From NCBI GenBank assembly GCA_029448655.1, contig JACCLO010000008.1, forward strand, positions 1,240,001 to 1,304,000: DNA of 64,000 bases, written 5' to 3'. The notes under the pieces were generated by a model. It was not told the DNA's origin, did no database searches, and worked only from the letters and a program-made list of their open reading frames with translations. The translations under genes were made by a program, and so were the position numbers. This DNA comes from Wolfiporia cocos. Lineage: Eukaryota > Basidiomycota > Agaricomycetes > Polyporales > Phaeolaceae. Every line of letters begins with the position of its first letter. Within the stretch, counting starts at the first letter, position 1. Positions 1 to 12,691 of this stretch are shown here, piece by piece.

Positions 1-662
1 GAGCAAACTGAAAGTGAAACATGATGACATATCTGCCTGGATCAGTGTCGAAAGAGTTAAGAACACGGTGAAGGTACAAAACTCGTATCTGTCGAGACTT
101 ATGGGTCGCTCATAGGATCTCCACAGCAAGAACCCGTTAGCGAAGACAGTAGTCTGGCCATCACGGCTGTACCGCAGCTCCCAACTCCAGCAACGTCATG
201 TTCACCGGAGCCGGATTCTGGGTTAAAATCCCCCGCTGTCGAAAGTGAAGAGGCTCGTCCTCCCGCGTCGTCAAGCATGCCAAAACACGGTACGCCAGTG
301 TTTTGACATCCACTGACCACCACTTCACGATGTTCCCCCAGAATCCCGAGCTACCGCAGCGGACACACCCATTTGGCGAGAACTCACTCAAGCGCTGGAC
401 AAAACCCTTGCGGAGCCTGTTAAAGCCCCCGATTTATCAAAGGCTTCCGTACAGGAAATGAACGACCTGCTGACAGAGCACGAGAACAGAATTACGGCAT
501 TCCTCGGCAGCATTGAAAGCGGGGACTACGCACGCTGGGGTTTGGACTCGTCCTTACTGACACAAAAGCATCCCATGACAATATATTCCAATATCATTGT
601 GAGTCATCTCCGGCATATCATGAAGCATTCTAATGCGCATATAGCCCGCACAGAAGAGCTGA
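1..662 (+). CDS. 3' end of an unrecognised gene (partial)
   Basis: I do not recognise this protein. Open frames joined by good introns run off the left edge. One exon reads about 116-289, followed by a 52-base intron (290-341, GTACGC...CCCCAG with branch site CTGAC). The next exon is 342-598, then a 46-base intron (599-644, donor GTGAGT, branch CTAAT, acceptor ATAG), and a last exon 645-662 ending in TGA. The visible C-terminal part is polar and includes PIWRELTQALDKTLAEP and a region rich in Glu and Leu that could be helical; the tail ends SNIIPAQKS. Sequence before 116 is also coding-like (frame starting at base 2), but I could not fix the join between bases 67 and 116. It lies tail to tail with the monooxygenase, whose stop is 141 bases away. 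Confidence 0.5.
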
Positions 663-802
663 GTACATAGTTATGAGAACGATAGTTCAGAAGAGGCAAC
701 TGGATGTTCTAATCTTATGCGCTGTATACCATCTTGTACCAAGGCGTGGTCATAACGCTAAATGCGCAGTACCGAGAGTTGACCATGTTACCCGCACGCA
801 CC

Positions 803-2415
803 TTACAGCTTTGCCGTCTGATCTTCGTCGTTCCGGTGTCTCTCATCCGCACGCTTCAGCAACTTGTGCATCAGTTCGATCCACTCCTCAATGCCGCCCT
901 CGCCGACGCCGCGCACCCAGTCCTCCGCCTCGCCTCGTCTCTCGAGGTCGCGCCACTCCGACCTGAGCACATCACGCTCCATATACATGTCGCGCACCCA
1001 CTGTGGGACCTTCCACTCCGGGCTCGCGTACCGCCCACCGGCTAGCGCATGCAGCTCGTCGCGGTAGTCGAACTGCTGCTGCGGCTCGAAAACGTGCCAC
1101 GCGGCAGCAATTTGTAAGTCGTTGTCTCCGAATCGTGCGCGCAGGTCCTCGTAGTGTGTGAGGATATCGACTGCCTCTTGCGTGGGGTCGAGGATGTCCG
1201 GACGTGCGAAGGCGGCGAGTGCGGCGCGAACTTGAGCTTCCATGACTGGTAGGGGCGCGATTGCTCTTAGCACGCAGAGGAATGCTAGACGTGAAGGTGG
1301 GAAGGATTTCGAAAGCGGGAAGAGATGTCTCGCCAGGGGGAACAGATGGTACGAAGAGTTATACAGGTGCTCAGGTAGAGGTGGGACCGGTGGTGGAACA
1401 GCAAGTTTGAGCAGAGACGATGGTAGGAAGGGTAAATGATGCTGATAGCCCGTGGCAAGAATACAATGGTCGATTCCTGTCTCGACAGTACCGTCTTCGA
1501 ACAGCACACGTCCTTCATTGATGTCGAGGAGCTCGGCCAAACGCCCTCGCTTTTTAAATTTCCCGCCATCAATATCCTCAGAAGTTCCGCGGCTGACCGA
1601 TTGAATGACGACCTTCGCGACTTCACGCATGTCGCTGGATATATCATTTCCACTCGGCCCGCCGCCAACAACGAGCACGGTCTTGCCATGGTGTTCCGGA
1701 CGCCGGTACCACGCTGAATGTGTCGCTTTGCCTGCGGCAAGCCAAGCCCCCAGCCCTGGCGTCGTTGGATATCGTGGCAGCCGGTAGTGCCCGTTGGCCA
1801 CGATGAGCAAGTCAAATTCGTGCACTTCGTCCCCGCGTACTTTGACCTTCCATTTTGACGATGCAGTATCCCAGTCTACCGCAATAACTGGAGTGTTCAA
1901 ACGGATGTGCTGGTTCATATCAAAATGCGATGCGAAGTCCGAGAGGTACTTCTCGACCGTGGACGCAGGTGGGAACAGTGGTGTAGAGGGAGGAAATGAG
2001 TAGGACTGGAAACACATGACGGGATGCGGTAGGTTGGTTGTGAGTGAGTCGTATAACGGTGTCTTAGGCGGATTATCAACGGGAGGCGCGGGCACCCTGG
2101 GGCGTCGACCGTTCAGAATTTGCTCAACGTTACTTCCAAAACAACCAGGCCCATAGATGGCGTAGTGCATGCTCACCAGATCCCGCCAACCTTCTCCCGC
2201 TCCTCAAAAGCCGTAGGCTTCCACAGCCCTGCCTTGTACTGAGGTGTTTCCATGATGATCTGGAGAGCAGCTAGACCGCCGGGTCCCGCCCCCACTATAC
2301 ATATTTCCTGCACCTCTGCTTGCTTTGATGCCTCTATTGCTGGATCTGAGATAGATAGTCAATAGTGAGTGCGCGCAACCGTGATAATGAGATAGCTACT
2401 GGGCAGGAGATCCAT
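803..2415 (-). CDS. Flavin-containing monooxygenase (FMO-like, FAD/NADPH)
   Basis: Predicted flavin monooxygenase that uses NADPH, O2 and FAD to oxygenate small substrates; the substrate cannot be told. Three exons close in frame: 2400-2415, 2177-2345 and 803-2096 (introns of 54 and 80 bases), giving 492 aa, the usual size for fungal FMOs. Exon 2 holds the FAD Rossmann motif (IVGAGPGGLAALQ) and the following EEREKVGGIW. Exon 3 carries NLPHPVMCFQSYSFP, the NADPH Rossmann motif VLVVGGGPSGNDIS and the ILATGYQ motif, all in the order expected for class B FMOs. The start is the ATG of a 16-base first exon; splicing at CCCA/GTAGCT gives MDLLPN before the FAD motif. The exact FMO signature (FxGxxxHxxxY/F) is replaced here by THSAWYRRPEHHGK. 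No frameshift was seen. It is the last ordinary gene before the repeat block. Confidence 0.88.
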
Positions 2416-3510
2416 ATCGACGTCGGGTTTTGAGCCGTGATGAGGGTGCGGAAGGCACAGATTGTACAAAGCAAACGACCTCGGGAGGTTTTATGGCGGG
2501 GGTAGTCTAGATGCTAATGACCGTAGCCCCGATTAATATCAATTGCTCAATAGCCGCTGGATAGCTTCAGGGAGGTCGTATCATAGGATCGCCGTGGCGA
2601 GACTCCGTCCGTGACGGCAACCCCAGAATGCCCAAGACATGCTGTCTTCCTTTCTCAGGAACATGCGCGGGCGTGATGCATATGGTGGAGGGTACGTAAT
2701 GGATTGCGCGGCCTCCGCGAGATTGTCTCCTTGGATGGATCGCAGGCGAGTCACTTGAGGTTAAACTTGAGGTTAATTAAAGGTGATTTGTTGTTAATAA
2801 TTATGACTCGGCTTTATCCGAGATGGAGCAAAATTATAAGAACGAGAAGTTGTGGAGTATGGCATCATAAATACCCCACTGCGCTAATCTCAGAATGTTT
2901 CGTCAGTCAGCCGCAAGTACAGTGCCAGAACACTACCTCTAAAACCTATGTCTCTACTCCAGCTTAATTCTCCAGCATCATCTAGGCAGCATGAATGGTC
3001 TCAGAGTAACTCCCGTCTCCAAGTAACATCCTAGAGAGAGCAGGGTCTGAACATGCAAGCTTCAGACAGGCCAATTGGCATCCAATGCAATGCTCAGATC
3101 TATGGCATCAATGACTACACTCCACCATTCCCTTTTACAAATTTGGCAGTGGAGCTCAAAATTTGGTGCCACAGTCATAATTATCGAAAACAAATCACCT
3201 CTATTACCCAGTGGGTTTGCATAGCACCAAGCACCGATAATCACGTGCATACCGCTACGTAGGGCCGTGGTGGGCGCCTCTGCGCGATCCTTTTGGCAAC
3301 TCCATCGACTGAATTGAAGAAGGGCTGTCCAATTCTTATCGTTCAGCTCGTTCACTTCAATTGAGATTGAGTGATTGAAAATGAAACTCAGATGCACTCT
3401 GACCGTTCCTGCCATTTTGGACAGGTATCTGAAGCACCTAGTCACTCACAATTTGATCTATGCTCTGATTGCAATGCCTGTAATGCCATTTCATACTGTG
3501 GTGGCTGACA
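2416..3510. other. Intergenic, no gene seen
   Basis: Upstream flank of the monooxygenase grading into the repeat block. The longest frame (3062-3445, - strand, 127 codons) has no recognisable domain and no supporting introns. I see no RNA gene or clear element ends here. Confidence 0.5.
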
Positions 3511-3915
3511 TGACACAAAACTGTCTTAACGTACAAGTACGCCCTGATGAGGGGCAACCTGGGGTTGTATCGGCCTAGAGGGCACCACACTCTGAGGCAC
3601 CCAGACAAGCATGCAATGAGAGTAGAGAGGGACTATGCCCAACATCTAGATTGGAGAGTCTGAGGTTGTAAGACCTCAGACAGTAGACTATATACATGCG
3701 TCACAGCAATGGGCTATGTACTTGCCCTAAAGGGGCCCAAGCATAAATTATAGACGACCACAGTATGTAATGACTAATCTACTATGTGTAATACCAAGGG
3801 GAGGGCTGCGCATAACTACTAGTCCACTATGTACAGTGGTGCACTGGTCATGTGACTAATTGACTAGGGGCCCTGGGTTTGACTTAGGGAGGGGGCAAGA
3901 AAGGGATTTGTGACA
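3511..3915 (-). mobile_element. Family B solo-LTR-like element, old copy
   Basis: Begins TGACACAAAAC and ends TTTGTGACA. It has the family B modules in order: the hairpin GTCTGAGGT...ACCTCAGAC near 3660, TATATACATG, the CCCTAAA block and a T-arm-like hairpin at 3871-3889. Flanks are TGACA and TTGAC, so the target duplication is not exact and the ends may be off by a base or two. Strand is set from the TATA-like CATGTATATA, which reads on the - strand. Confidence 0.6.
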
Positions 3916-3987
3916 TTGACACAGAATGAAATTACACAGTGGTCCACCTCCCTTCTTTATTGCAAATATGAAGTTACTCCTCCACAG

Positions 3988-4381
3988 TGACACAAACTTA
4001 AGAGGTGTACTATATGACCCAGGGGGGAATAGTGAACTAGGCAGTGTATAATGCAGGCACTCCCAGTCTAGCACATGAGTCATCAAAAGCAAGAGGGAAT
4101 GCGCTCCCACATCTGAATAATGAGACTGAGGTATAACCCTCAGTTGATGTAGCCTATATACATGTATGCTAACACAGATGTAAGTACTGCCCTAAACAGG
4201 GCCCGTGCATAGGAAGGTGGTGTTCCATGGTATGCTGACATAAGCTACAGTCCTAATGACCTATCTAACATGTAAGGTACTGGTAAAATTACCTACATCT
4301 AAGGTAGTGTTGACTAATCAATCATGAGGTCCTGGGTTTGAGCCCAGGGGATGGCATTTACTTGTCAAATATTCTGTGACA
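3988..4381 (-). mobile_element. Family B solo-LTR-like element, TSD CACAG
   Basis: A 394-base element with ends TGACACAA...TTCTGTGACA, flanked on both sides by CACAG (3983-3987 and 4382-4386). It contains the family hairpin (ACTGAGG/CCCTCAGT), TATATACATG, CCCTAAA and a perfect T-arm-like hairpin at 4331-4348. There is no coding capacity. TG...CA ends, a 5-bp duplication and an internal TATA box fit a solo LTR left by LTR-LTR recombination. Confidence 0.8.
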
Positions 4382-6323
4382 CACAGCCCAAAACTTACCA
4401 CATAGCTCCTTCATACAAGGTCCAATGCTCATATACTCTCAGCATCCCCAATTTGTAGAATGCCATCATACCTCAAGATGGAGTACAACTCCTTGTATGA
4501 TCCACCCTTGACTTTGTTCCTGATCAAAACTGAAAGATCCCAATCATTGTCCATTTGACTAGAAGGGGTGTGTCATGGTTTTGTATTGGCCATTATTTTG
4601 TGCACTGTGCCTTGACCATTGAAATTCAGCACATGAGACTTGTACCACTGGATTTGCCTCATTAAGAGCTTTCAGATGAGTATAATACCATATTAGGCAC
4701 TCATATTACATAAGCAACAGGTAGTCACATGAGATAGCTACCTAATTGGAGCATGTCACACTTTGGACACCCATGTGACCTAGTGGTCATGTGATGCTGA
4801 CATGAGGGATAGGTCTTATAAGGGGGTATTCTTTATATAAGCAATGTATTAGTCATTTTCAGTCATCTGGGCCTCTGGCTCAGTTCTCAGCCTTGTCTGG
4901 ACTCAGTCTGGACTCTATGAGGTCATAGGAGGGGTTAGGTGTTGATGTTATTTGGTCTAGGTCCATGGTCTGGCCATGGGCATGGTGAGGCTTGTGTAAC
5001 ACATCAGTAGTATATAACATGTGATTACTCTCATTGGCTAATCAGTGATCGATCTAAATTGGTGTATTAGCTACTGTGGCTGAGAGTGACTGGGGACCAT
5101 TACTGGTCTCTGGGGTATTAACCTCCATGTATATAAACTGGCTTGCTAAAGCACTACAAGCCTCAGCTCTATTCACCTTGTTCTATCCCTGAATCTGGGG
5201 ATAGCCTTCTTCTCTGCTTATTAGCCTGCTGTGCTTCTTGTGTTGCCCTAAGGCTTTGTGGTGAGTTGTAGTTGGTTTGTAACAGGGTGTATCCACCATC
5301 TGAATGATTTTCTGTCAGAGGAGGAGCTTTGTCACAGATTTCTCCCAATTTAACTACCTTTTTCCTGTATTACTACATATCTTCTCATCCATGCATTATC
5401 CAGAATATCACTCACACATAGTCACATACTATTCTGGCCACAATGCCTAGAACACTCTCCATCCATATATTCCAGAACATTCTGCATACCTTGTGACTTG
5501 CTACATAACGGGCCTAATACTTGGTCCTAGTTATGAGTCACCCATCTACAAATACCGGCTTTGAACCATTACTAGTTACAAAGCCCATTACACATTCTTT
5601 GTAACCTGTAGGGTCTTTTAGACCTCCATATTTCCCTTCTACAAATACAATGCTGCCTTTAGGGCACATTAGGGGCTTATACCAATCCAAGGGATATTCA
5701 AGGGTCCTATAGAGACCATTAAGTATCATTAGGTAGCTATAGGTTTCAGTAGGGACTTATAGCAACTTCTCCTACCAGGTCCTCATGTATATACACTGGT
5801 AGTATGAGGTGATTGGACTTCAGTCCTAATCACCTTGGTGATTAGCTCTAGCCTTTACTGCTTCTGTTTACTGCTTTACTTGCTCAATCAACAATCCCTC
5901 AAGTATCAACTTGATAGTGAGTATAAGTTTGTGTCAAACTTCCTTCTCTCAAACCTCAGTTTAATGCCAGAAGTTGCCAAATGCAGCTATGCAACCAACT
6001 ACTGTCCAGATGTGGGGAGCAGCCAGAACATGCTGGGCTTGTTCCAGCATCTGAGTGATCAACAGAGAATATACCTGTTGTCTGATATCCTTAGGTTTCT
6101 ACTGTCCTTTATGGCAGGTTTGATCGCTGATCTCAATGATCATGACAGTTTGCTCTTTCTCAATGACAACATTTCCATCCCCATTGTGTATTGTCTGGAA
6201 CATCTTCACAGCAAAGTTAGGGATCCAACATAAGAGTCTCAGCACTGGTGGCAGGGATATGGAAGCACTGAAACTCAGCTGATGAACCATTTCATGACAG
6301 TGCAATAGCTCTGATATCACTGG
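4382..6323. other. CpG-depleted repeat-derived sequence without a gene
   Basis: Almost no CG dinucleotides over nearly 2 kb. Pieces resemble LTR leaders (TATATAAAC near 5130), but I could not define ends. The longest frame (5835-6233, + strand, 132 codons) has no domain I know and lies in this decayed DNA, so I do not call it a gene. Confidence 0.5.
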
Positions 6324-6865
6324 TGTTATGGATCGAATATCCGTTCAGCTGAATTAACTAAGTCAGGTTACTCAGCGTATAAAGTAGCACACTACTTGTC
6401 GGACTCAGCAGAGTCGGAGCGTCAATATACAAGCTGCAGGCTTGATTGCTCAAGCCCTTGAGAACGAGTATAAGATCCTTGTAATTCAACAAGGTTGAGC
6501 TGAGGAACTTGACCGGTATTTACCTCGGATTATATACTACAATCCTGTAACCAGGGTCATAGTGTCCTTGGTACTGCTACCACTAAGTCCATAAGGCTAG
6601 CGTGCTAAGATAACAAATACGAAGCGTTGCAGTTGAGTGCAACAGTGGCTGAAACATAGGAACCCTGTGGTTAGACACATGATATCAACTAGAACCTGAT
6701 ACGTTGTGAGACTATGGGCATAGGGCTGTTGTACATGAAAAGAGGGTCACCGGTTGAGTGGGGATCCCTAGAATAAGGCACGTGATAAAGCGGTTGAACG
6801 CTAAGTCCCTCTCTCCAGTGAGGCATCAGTAAGGATATTCAGTAGTCCCTGCGCAGACTGTAACA
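6324..6865 (-). mobile_element. Family A solo LTR, TSD ACTGG
   Basis: A 542-base element beginning TGTTATGGATCGAATATCC and ending GCAGACTGTAACA, flanked by ACTGG at 6319-6323 and 6866-6870. The TATA-like run (TTATATAC at about 6530) reads on the - strand. It is close in sequence to the copies at 11871 and 12692 and keeps many CG sites, so it is a young copy. No open reading frame is present. The internal retrotransposon region is absent, as expected for a solo LTR. Confidence 0.88.
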
Positions 6866-8835
6866 ACTGGAAACTGGTATACCACAGCAAGATGAAGAGA
6901 CATCTGGGGATAGTTGCTCTATGTCATGCAGTGGGCTGCCAAGCAGTAGTGGGTCAAGTGAGAGTGATTGTTGATTATCATTGTGCAGATGTGAAACAGA
7001 GGGCATCTGTCATTTGTTGTGGTGTGTGTGATATCTGGTACTCATCCTCAAGTCATCCGGTAAGCAGTAAAGTGCCAGTGGATTGGGTGAAAGTGATTGA
7101 CACATTGCATCATTTGAATTATCAACTGTGATGGTGGCCTGCTCTACATTGGCCATTGGATCCTCTTTGGAGTCTCTGTCTGAACCTCTGCTCTCAATCA
7201 CATTCACTTCAAATTGACTATCAGTCATTTGACAAGCGTCTTTAATGGCCCAATCCCATGGATCTTCATAAATCTTCACATCTACTGGGAGCTGTGGGAA
7301 TGGCAAGGCTATGACTGATGTTGAAGTCCCAATCACAACCATAAATGACAGCTGTTGCTGAAGGATATGCATCCACAGAAGATACCAGGGTGCCTCCCTA
7401 TGCTGCTGAGTGTAAGATGTGGAAACCTTCAGATGAAACCCTGGGTTTACAGTAACCAATTCATGCAAAAGATTTGGTTTGGTCAAGTCATCAGAAGCTC
7501 ACCTGTGTTGGTACTGGCTGTACACATTAGCAGGTTCCCTTCCACTTACTCATTATGTGCCATGCCATCAGATGATGATCAAGGATGCTTGCAAGCCTGC
7601 CTATCCCAGGTGGCTTGGCTGGATTTCTCACCTGCAGTAAGGCCACTAACAGCCCTGTCTGTGATGCCAAATGTGTTGGATGTGTTTTGGCATTGTCGAG
7701 GTGCTCTGGATGTGGGCACAGGGTCTGTGTGGTATGTAGAGGCTTTTGTAGCACCCATACATGCCTGTATGACTGCTTTACTCTCAGATTGTAAAGCCAG
7801 TGGCTTGAACCTATTCGGGGTGTAGGTATGCACAATTCCTTCACCTCCAGCAACTAGAAACAATACTTCTGTACTGGTGAGCACATTCAGATTGCACACC
7901 TGCAGAACATGTGTGTGAGAAGCAATAAGGGTAGCAATTTTTGATGTCCTCTACCTCCTCCATAACCCTTGCTCTATATTCTGATACTGTGGCATGTTTG
8001 TGCAATTCAATCTTGAAGGACTGTTATCAGCTCTGCTGTGTCCAACCTTGCAGAACAAAATTCCAACCTTGGGCTCATTAGCATTGCCTTCATAATGCTC
8101 ATTCTTGTCTAGGTTTTGGTCATTGTAAGTGATTGAGTTAGCAGGAATCAGACAGTCTGTATTAGATTTGAACTCCACTCCCATGCTCAAGTTGTTGCCC
8201 AGGGTTTGAGGACAGTGATGTGGGCATTGAAAAGAGTAGTATGGTTGAATTTCCATTCTTATCAGCCAGCAATGTGAGGCATATAGCAATAACAGGAGTG
8301 CTATTAGATATGTACCTTAACAGTCTCAGATGATGCAACATAAGATGATAGATGACATCAGGAACCAGCATGTGTTATATAAGCCACAAGTGCTAAATGT
8401 TTGGAGGGGTTTACTTCACCAGCCACAGACATGACAGAAACATTCTGTCTACTATAACTTACAGTTTTGTATGCACTGCTCAGGTCCTTTGAGGCATAAT
8501 ATCTGGATATGCACTCAATGCTGAGCTATTTCAGAAAGTGTTGAACAGCAAGTGCTGCTGCTGCCCACTTGATAGCCTCATGCTGTTGGAGTCAAGGTGC
8601 TGATGCACCTGCATGCCATCTATGGCATATGGGATTTTATTCTGTTGCTTGGACTTAGCTGGTAGCTTGTCACTCACAAACATTGCACTTTGCATTGGCT
8701 TCAGTTGCTCAATCTTGTATCCACAACTGAAGCCATCTACTACAGCTTTCCAGTTCTACTATTAAAAGGAACTTGTTCCAGAATGTGTTTTCTGCTGTGC
8801 TGTACAATTTGGCTCAATAAAAATAATTACAAAGG
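6866..8835. other. CpG-depleted sequence with unsupported open frames
   Basis: Host DNA of the LTR at 6324, itself nearly free of CG. Overlapping open frames on both strands (7010-7486 -, 158 codons; 7355-7825 +, 156 codons) show no domain, intron or conserved motif that I can recognise. They may be remains of an old element's internal region, but I have no evidence for which one. Confidence 0.4.
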
Positions 8836-9565
8836 TGACACAGACTAGCTGTGGGACTCACCACCTATAATCCTAAGGTGAGGGGATAAGGTGACAAGGG
8901 AACCAGTCAAGCACAGCAGGGTGAGAGATGCTTCTGCGGTGCTAGCTGAGGAGAATAGAATTAAAGATTATGAGCGTCAAGCTGACACGGTAATCCGTGC
9001 GTACCACTATCCGGGGAACTCCCCCCCTATCTCCTATCCTGCAGGGAGAACAGGAGTCATTGTGGTCTTGACGACGACCCTGCCAGTCCTAAGTGGGGGC
9101 AACCATCCATTGGTGAGGACACTAGTTGCTGGGCCCCAGACTAGTAGTGGTGAGAGGAAGTGGGTCGCCAGCATGCAGGCACGCAGTAGTGAGTGGATAA
9201 CCAGGGGACACGCCCCCTAGGCCGAGAAGACTGATTCTGAGGTATTAACCTCAAAGCTACCTAGTATATATACATGGAGGTGGTCGCACTACAACTACTC
9301 GTCATACCCTAAAGTACCAGTCCATGCACAACGTGACACTACAGAGGTAACGTAAATAACTAAGAGACCTACAGAATTGTCACAGTGTCAGTAACGTGTG
9401 GTAGCACATAGCAACCTGCACATGTGCTAGCCACAGCGGCTATCTAATCTAATCAGCTGGATGCACAAGACCTGACAGAGGGGGCTCAGCTCCAAGTACA
9501 TGGCCGTTGGGCCAGCGGTAACCTCCGGATTGGAGCAGGAGCTGACAAGGGGATTTCTTGTGACA
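8836..9565 (-). mobile_element. Family B element, TSD not resolved
   Basis: Starts TGACACAGACTAGCTGTG (the family terminal hairpin) and ends TTCTTGTGACA. Inside are GGGGACACGCCCCC near 9205, the hairpin TCTGAGGT/ACCTCA near 9237, TATATACATG and CCCTAAAGTA. The flanks (AAAGG and CAAGC) do not match, so one end may be wrong or the copy recombined. Confidence 0.6.
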
Positions 9566-11518
9566 CAAGCTCATGTTTTAAATATGTACAGGTAGGCGCT
9601 GCTACTACATACGTAAGTAAGCCTACCCTGAAGCAGAGTGGTCTGTGCACCATAAGGGCAGCACAGCTAAGTCACTACTCTACAATGGCCACGGTGGGCC
9701 AGTAATGGCCAGACCAATCATAATTGAGAGAGCGTCATCATGCCATCTAGGATGGACATGTGAATATGGGTGCAGCCCGGGTATATGGAAGGTCGGTGGA
9801 CCAGTACCTTGAGAGACATTGGCCATTGGCTGTGCCCATGGGAGGACTAAGGCAGAATGCCAAATCCTAAGTGTCATTGGTTACAGCCGGGGGCTGGAGC
9901 CATGATGTAGGGGTGGCCGGGAGGGGCCGTGGACTAGGCTGTAAGGCTAGAGTCTGGGACTTGGCATATGCCAGAGTCCAGAGGGTGGTCCATGAGTGCT
10001 GGACCAATAGCAATGATGCCGGATGGCTATTATTATGCTATGATGCCATAGTTACACAAGCATGGCATGCTCAGTGACATCATTGTGATCTAGGATCTTA
10101 TGATGTAATGGTCTGGCCTTGAGGGCTGGACTGGTTGATGTAGCGATGACGTAGCTTGGTCTGGACTATGATGCAATACCGGGGCTAGCCTGGTGGCTAT
10201 GCTGATGGTGCTGTTGCTATGCAGTCATAAGTCTGGGCTTTGGTAGCTATGACATTTATATCACAATACCTCTAGTGCCGTGATATGCGCGTGGTGTGCC
10301 TAAGGACTTGAGTATGGTACACTCAGTGGTCGCCCTCAATCTAGGTAGTCATAGAGTAGAGGCAAGGCACACAGCGCGCAGGGTTGGAGATACCAGGTAC
10401 TGGACCTGAAGATGAGAATACTATGTCTGAGGTGCTAACCTCAGACGTCGCGCTGTAAGTACATGCTGCACCACTATACTACCACCTGCCCTAAAGGGGT
10501 CAAGGCACATGTAACGTTGTAATGCAGTCATGTGCTAACGTGACCTGGAGTTGGCGCTAGCGCCCCTACATTATCTACGACAAGTCCGTTATCTAATCTA
10601 AGGTCACGTTACCTACCAAGGGCATGCCACAGCGTACTGTGACAATTTATATGACACATGAGTCCTGACTAGCGTGTTATGCTTAGTCATAGTTGCTTAG
10701 TAGCATGTAATATGGTGCAATAATGCCTTGCCTTAGCTCGGCATGGCGGCAATATGGGATAACTCCTGGATAACTTGTAGTTAGACATGGTAATTCCGGA
10801 TAAATTGCTATAATATGTGGAAAATTGCTAGTGTCCCAGATAAATCTGTGATAAAAGGCAGGATGTGACATATTATGCAAGAATTATGCACCTTGTACCT
10901 ACCATATTGGTAGATCACATGGTCTTCCAGCACTCATGAGACAAACCCTTAGGACTCATCACTAGGGTTGCTTAGAAAGGAGAGGAGTGCGACTAAAGTG
11001 AGTAAGACTTAGAGTGAAGTCAATGGCTTGTTAGGCTGGAATGAACAGGTTGTCACAGATATGGACACACTACTATAAAGCACATGACATGCTAGAGTGC
11101 AAGTCCTAAGTTGTGCTAAAATATGAGAGACATTAGTCTAGTGGCTCATGCATAAGAGTATGGGAATTCCTCCTGTATAAATAGTAGGACCCCCAATAAC
11201 AAGAGACTTGTCATTGTGTGCCTCTTGGTGCAGTGGTATTATTGTCATGGTTATGAGACACTAGGGGCTCAGTACTTGTTCCATGACACAAGTGAATAGA
11301 ACTAGGGACCTAATGCCCCAGAATTCTATCTAATATACATGTGTGGGAGGACTCATGATACCAGTGGGCTACCCCCATGTACCTATAGCCACTGCACTGA
11401 ATAAGGCAGCCAGTAAGGGCACATGCCTCTAAACAACCAATTGTAAGTAATCACATGCTACAGGAAGTGTACCAGTCAGCCCAAGTCATACCTGAGGCTC
11501 AGTCTGCTAATGTGTACC
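9566..11518. other. Unresolved repeat DNA, at least one more family B copy
   Basis: A family B hairpin (GTCTGAGGT/ACCTCAGAC at about 10423), a TACATG box, CCCTAAAG and an end ACTGTGACA at 10644 show another copy whose 5' end I could not place. A further TGTCACAGAT start lies at 11051. No gene or RNA is supported here. Confidence 0.45.
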
Positions 11519-12475
11519 TGACACAAACTTGAATGGTGTACTATATAACCCAATGAGGGGAGTATAGGTCCAGGTGTTGTATGCACAAATGCTCCCAGAC
11601 TAGCATGCAGAGCAATCCAAGTAAGAGGGGACATGCCCCCTACATCTAGAATAACAAGTCTGAGGTGTAACCCTCAGATGATACTGCCTATATACATGAG
11701 AGCTCACTCGGTGTTGTACATAAGTACTACCCTGAAGTAACAGTCCATGCATTGTAAGTACTGCCTCATGATGTGCTAATGTAAGCAATGTCCATGTGAC
11801 CTAACTACAATGTGGTTGTGATAAGATACCAACAGCAATCTTAGGTAATGTGACTACAACACATGAGTTCTGTTATGGTCTGCCCAAGAACACTCGATAT
11901 ATCTTTCACTGATGCCTCACTGGAGGGAGGGACTTAGCATTCAACCGCTCTATTGCGCGCTCTATTCTGGGGGTCCCCGCACAACTGGTAACCCTTGTTT
12001 CATGTACAACAGCCCTATGCCCATAGTCTCACAATGTATCAGGTTCTAGTTGATATCATGTGTCTAACCACAGGATTCCTATGTTTCAGCTACTGTTGTG
12101 CTCAACCGCAGCACTTCGTATTTGTTATCTTAGCACGCTAGCCTTACAGACTTAGTGGTAGCAGTACCAAGGACACTATGACCCCGATTATAGGATCACA
12201 GTATATAACCTGATGTAAATACCGGTCAAGTTCCTCAGCACAACCTTGTTGAATTACAAGGATCTTATATTCATTCTCAAAGACTTAAGCAACTAATTCT
12301 GCAGCTTGTATATTGACGCTCTGACTCTGCCGAGTCTGACAAGTAGTGCACTACTTGATATGCTGAGTAACTCGACTTAGTTAATTCAGCTGAATGGATA
12401 TTCAATCCACAACAAGTTCCTGGGTTCAAGCCCAGGGAAAGGCAAGTGATCCTGTTGCCAGATAAATCTGTGACA
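11519..12475 (-). mobile_element. Family B element split by a family A LTR, TSD GTACC
   Basis: Ends TGACACAAACTTG and AAATCTGTGACA, flanked by GTACC at 11514-11518 and 12476-12480. The hairpin and TATATACATG (about 11660-11697) lie left of the insertion, and the T-arm-like hairpin (12419-12436) lies right of it. The element is interrupted at AGTTC by a complete family A LTR (11871-12414), so it is older than that LTR. Confidence 0.85.
11871..12414 (+). mobile_element. Family A solo LTR nested in family B, TSD AGTTC
   Basis: 544 bases, TGTTATGGTCTGCCC...GGATATTCAATCCACAACA, with AGTTC at 11866-11870 and 12415-12419. It carries AGTATATAAC and, about 25-30 bases on, the conserved stem-loop CCTTGT...ACAAGG. 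It is CG-containing and nearly identical in layout to the copy at 12692. Confidence 0.88.
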
Positions 12476-12691
12476 GTACCCATTGATGTATGCCTAATGT
12501 TATGGTGGTGTATGGTCAAGTATTTTTTTTTTGATTGTCACCTATGTGATAGGACTTAGTGTATACTGAGACTTGGCATTCAACAACCTGCTAGCACATG
12601 GTGCATCCAGCATCCTGTTCAACTGGGCTCTGTTAGCTGTATCAACCCTTCACCCTTGTATCAGGACTTCTAGCTAACATCTGTATTCAAC

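Noticed and set aside
7010..7825. Overlapping 158- and 156-codon frames taken as possible genes
   Set aside because: No domain, no introns with good sites, opposite strands over the same DNA, and located in CpG-depleted repeat sequence.
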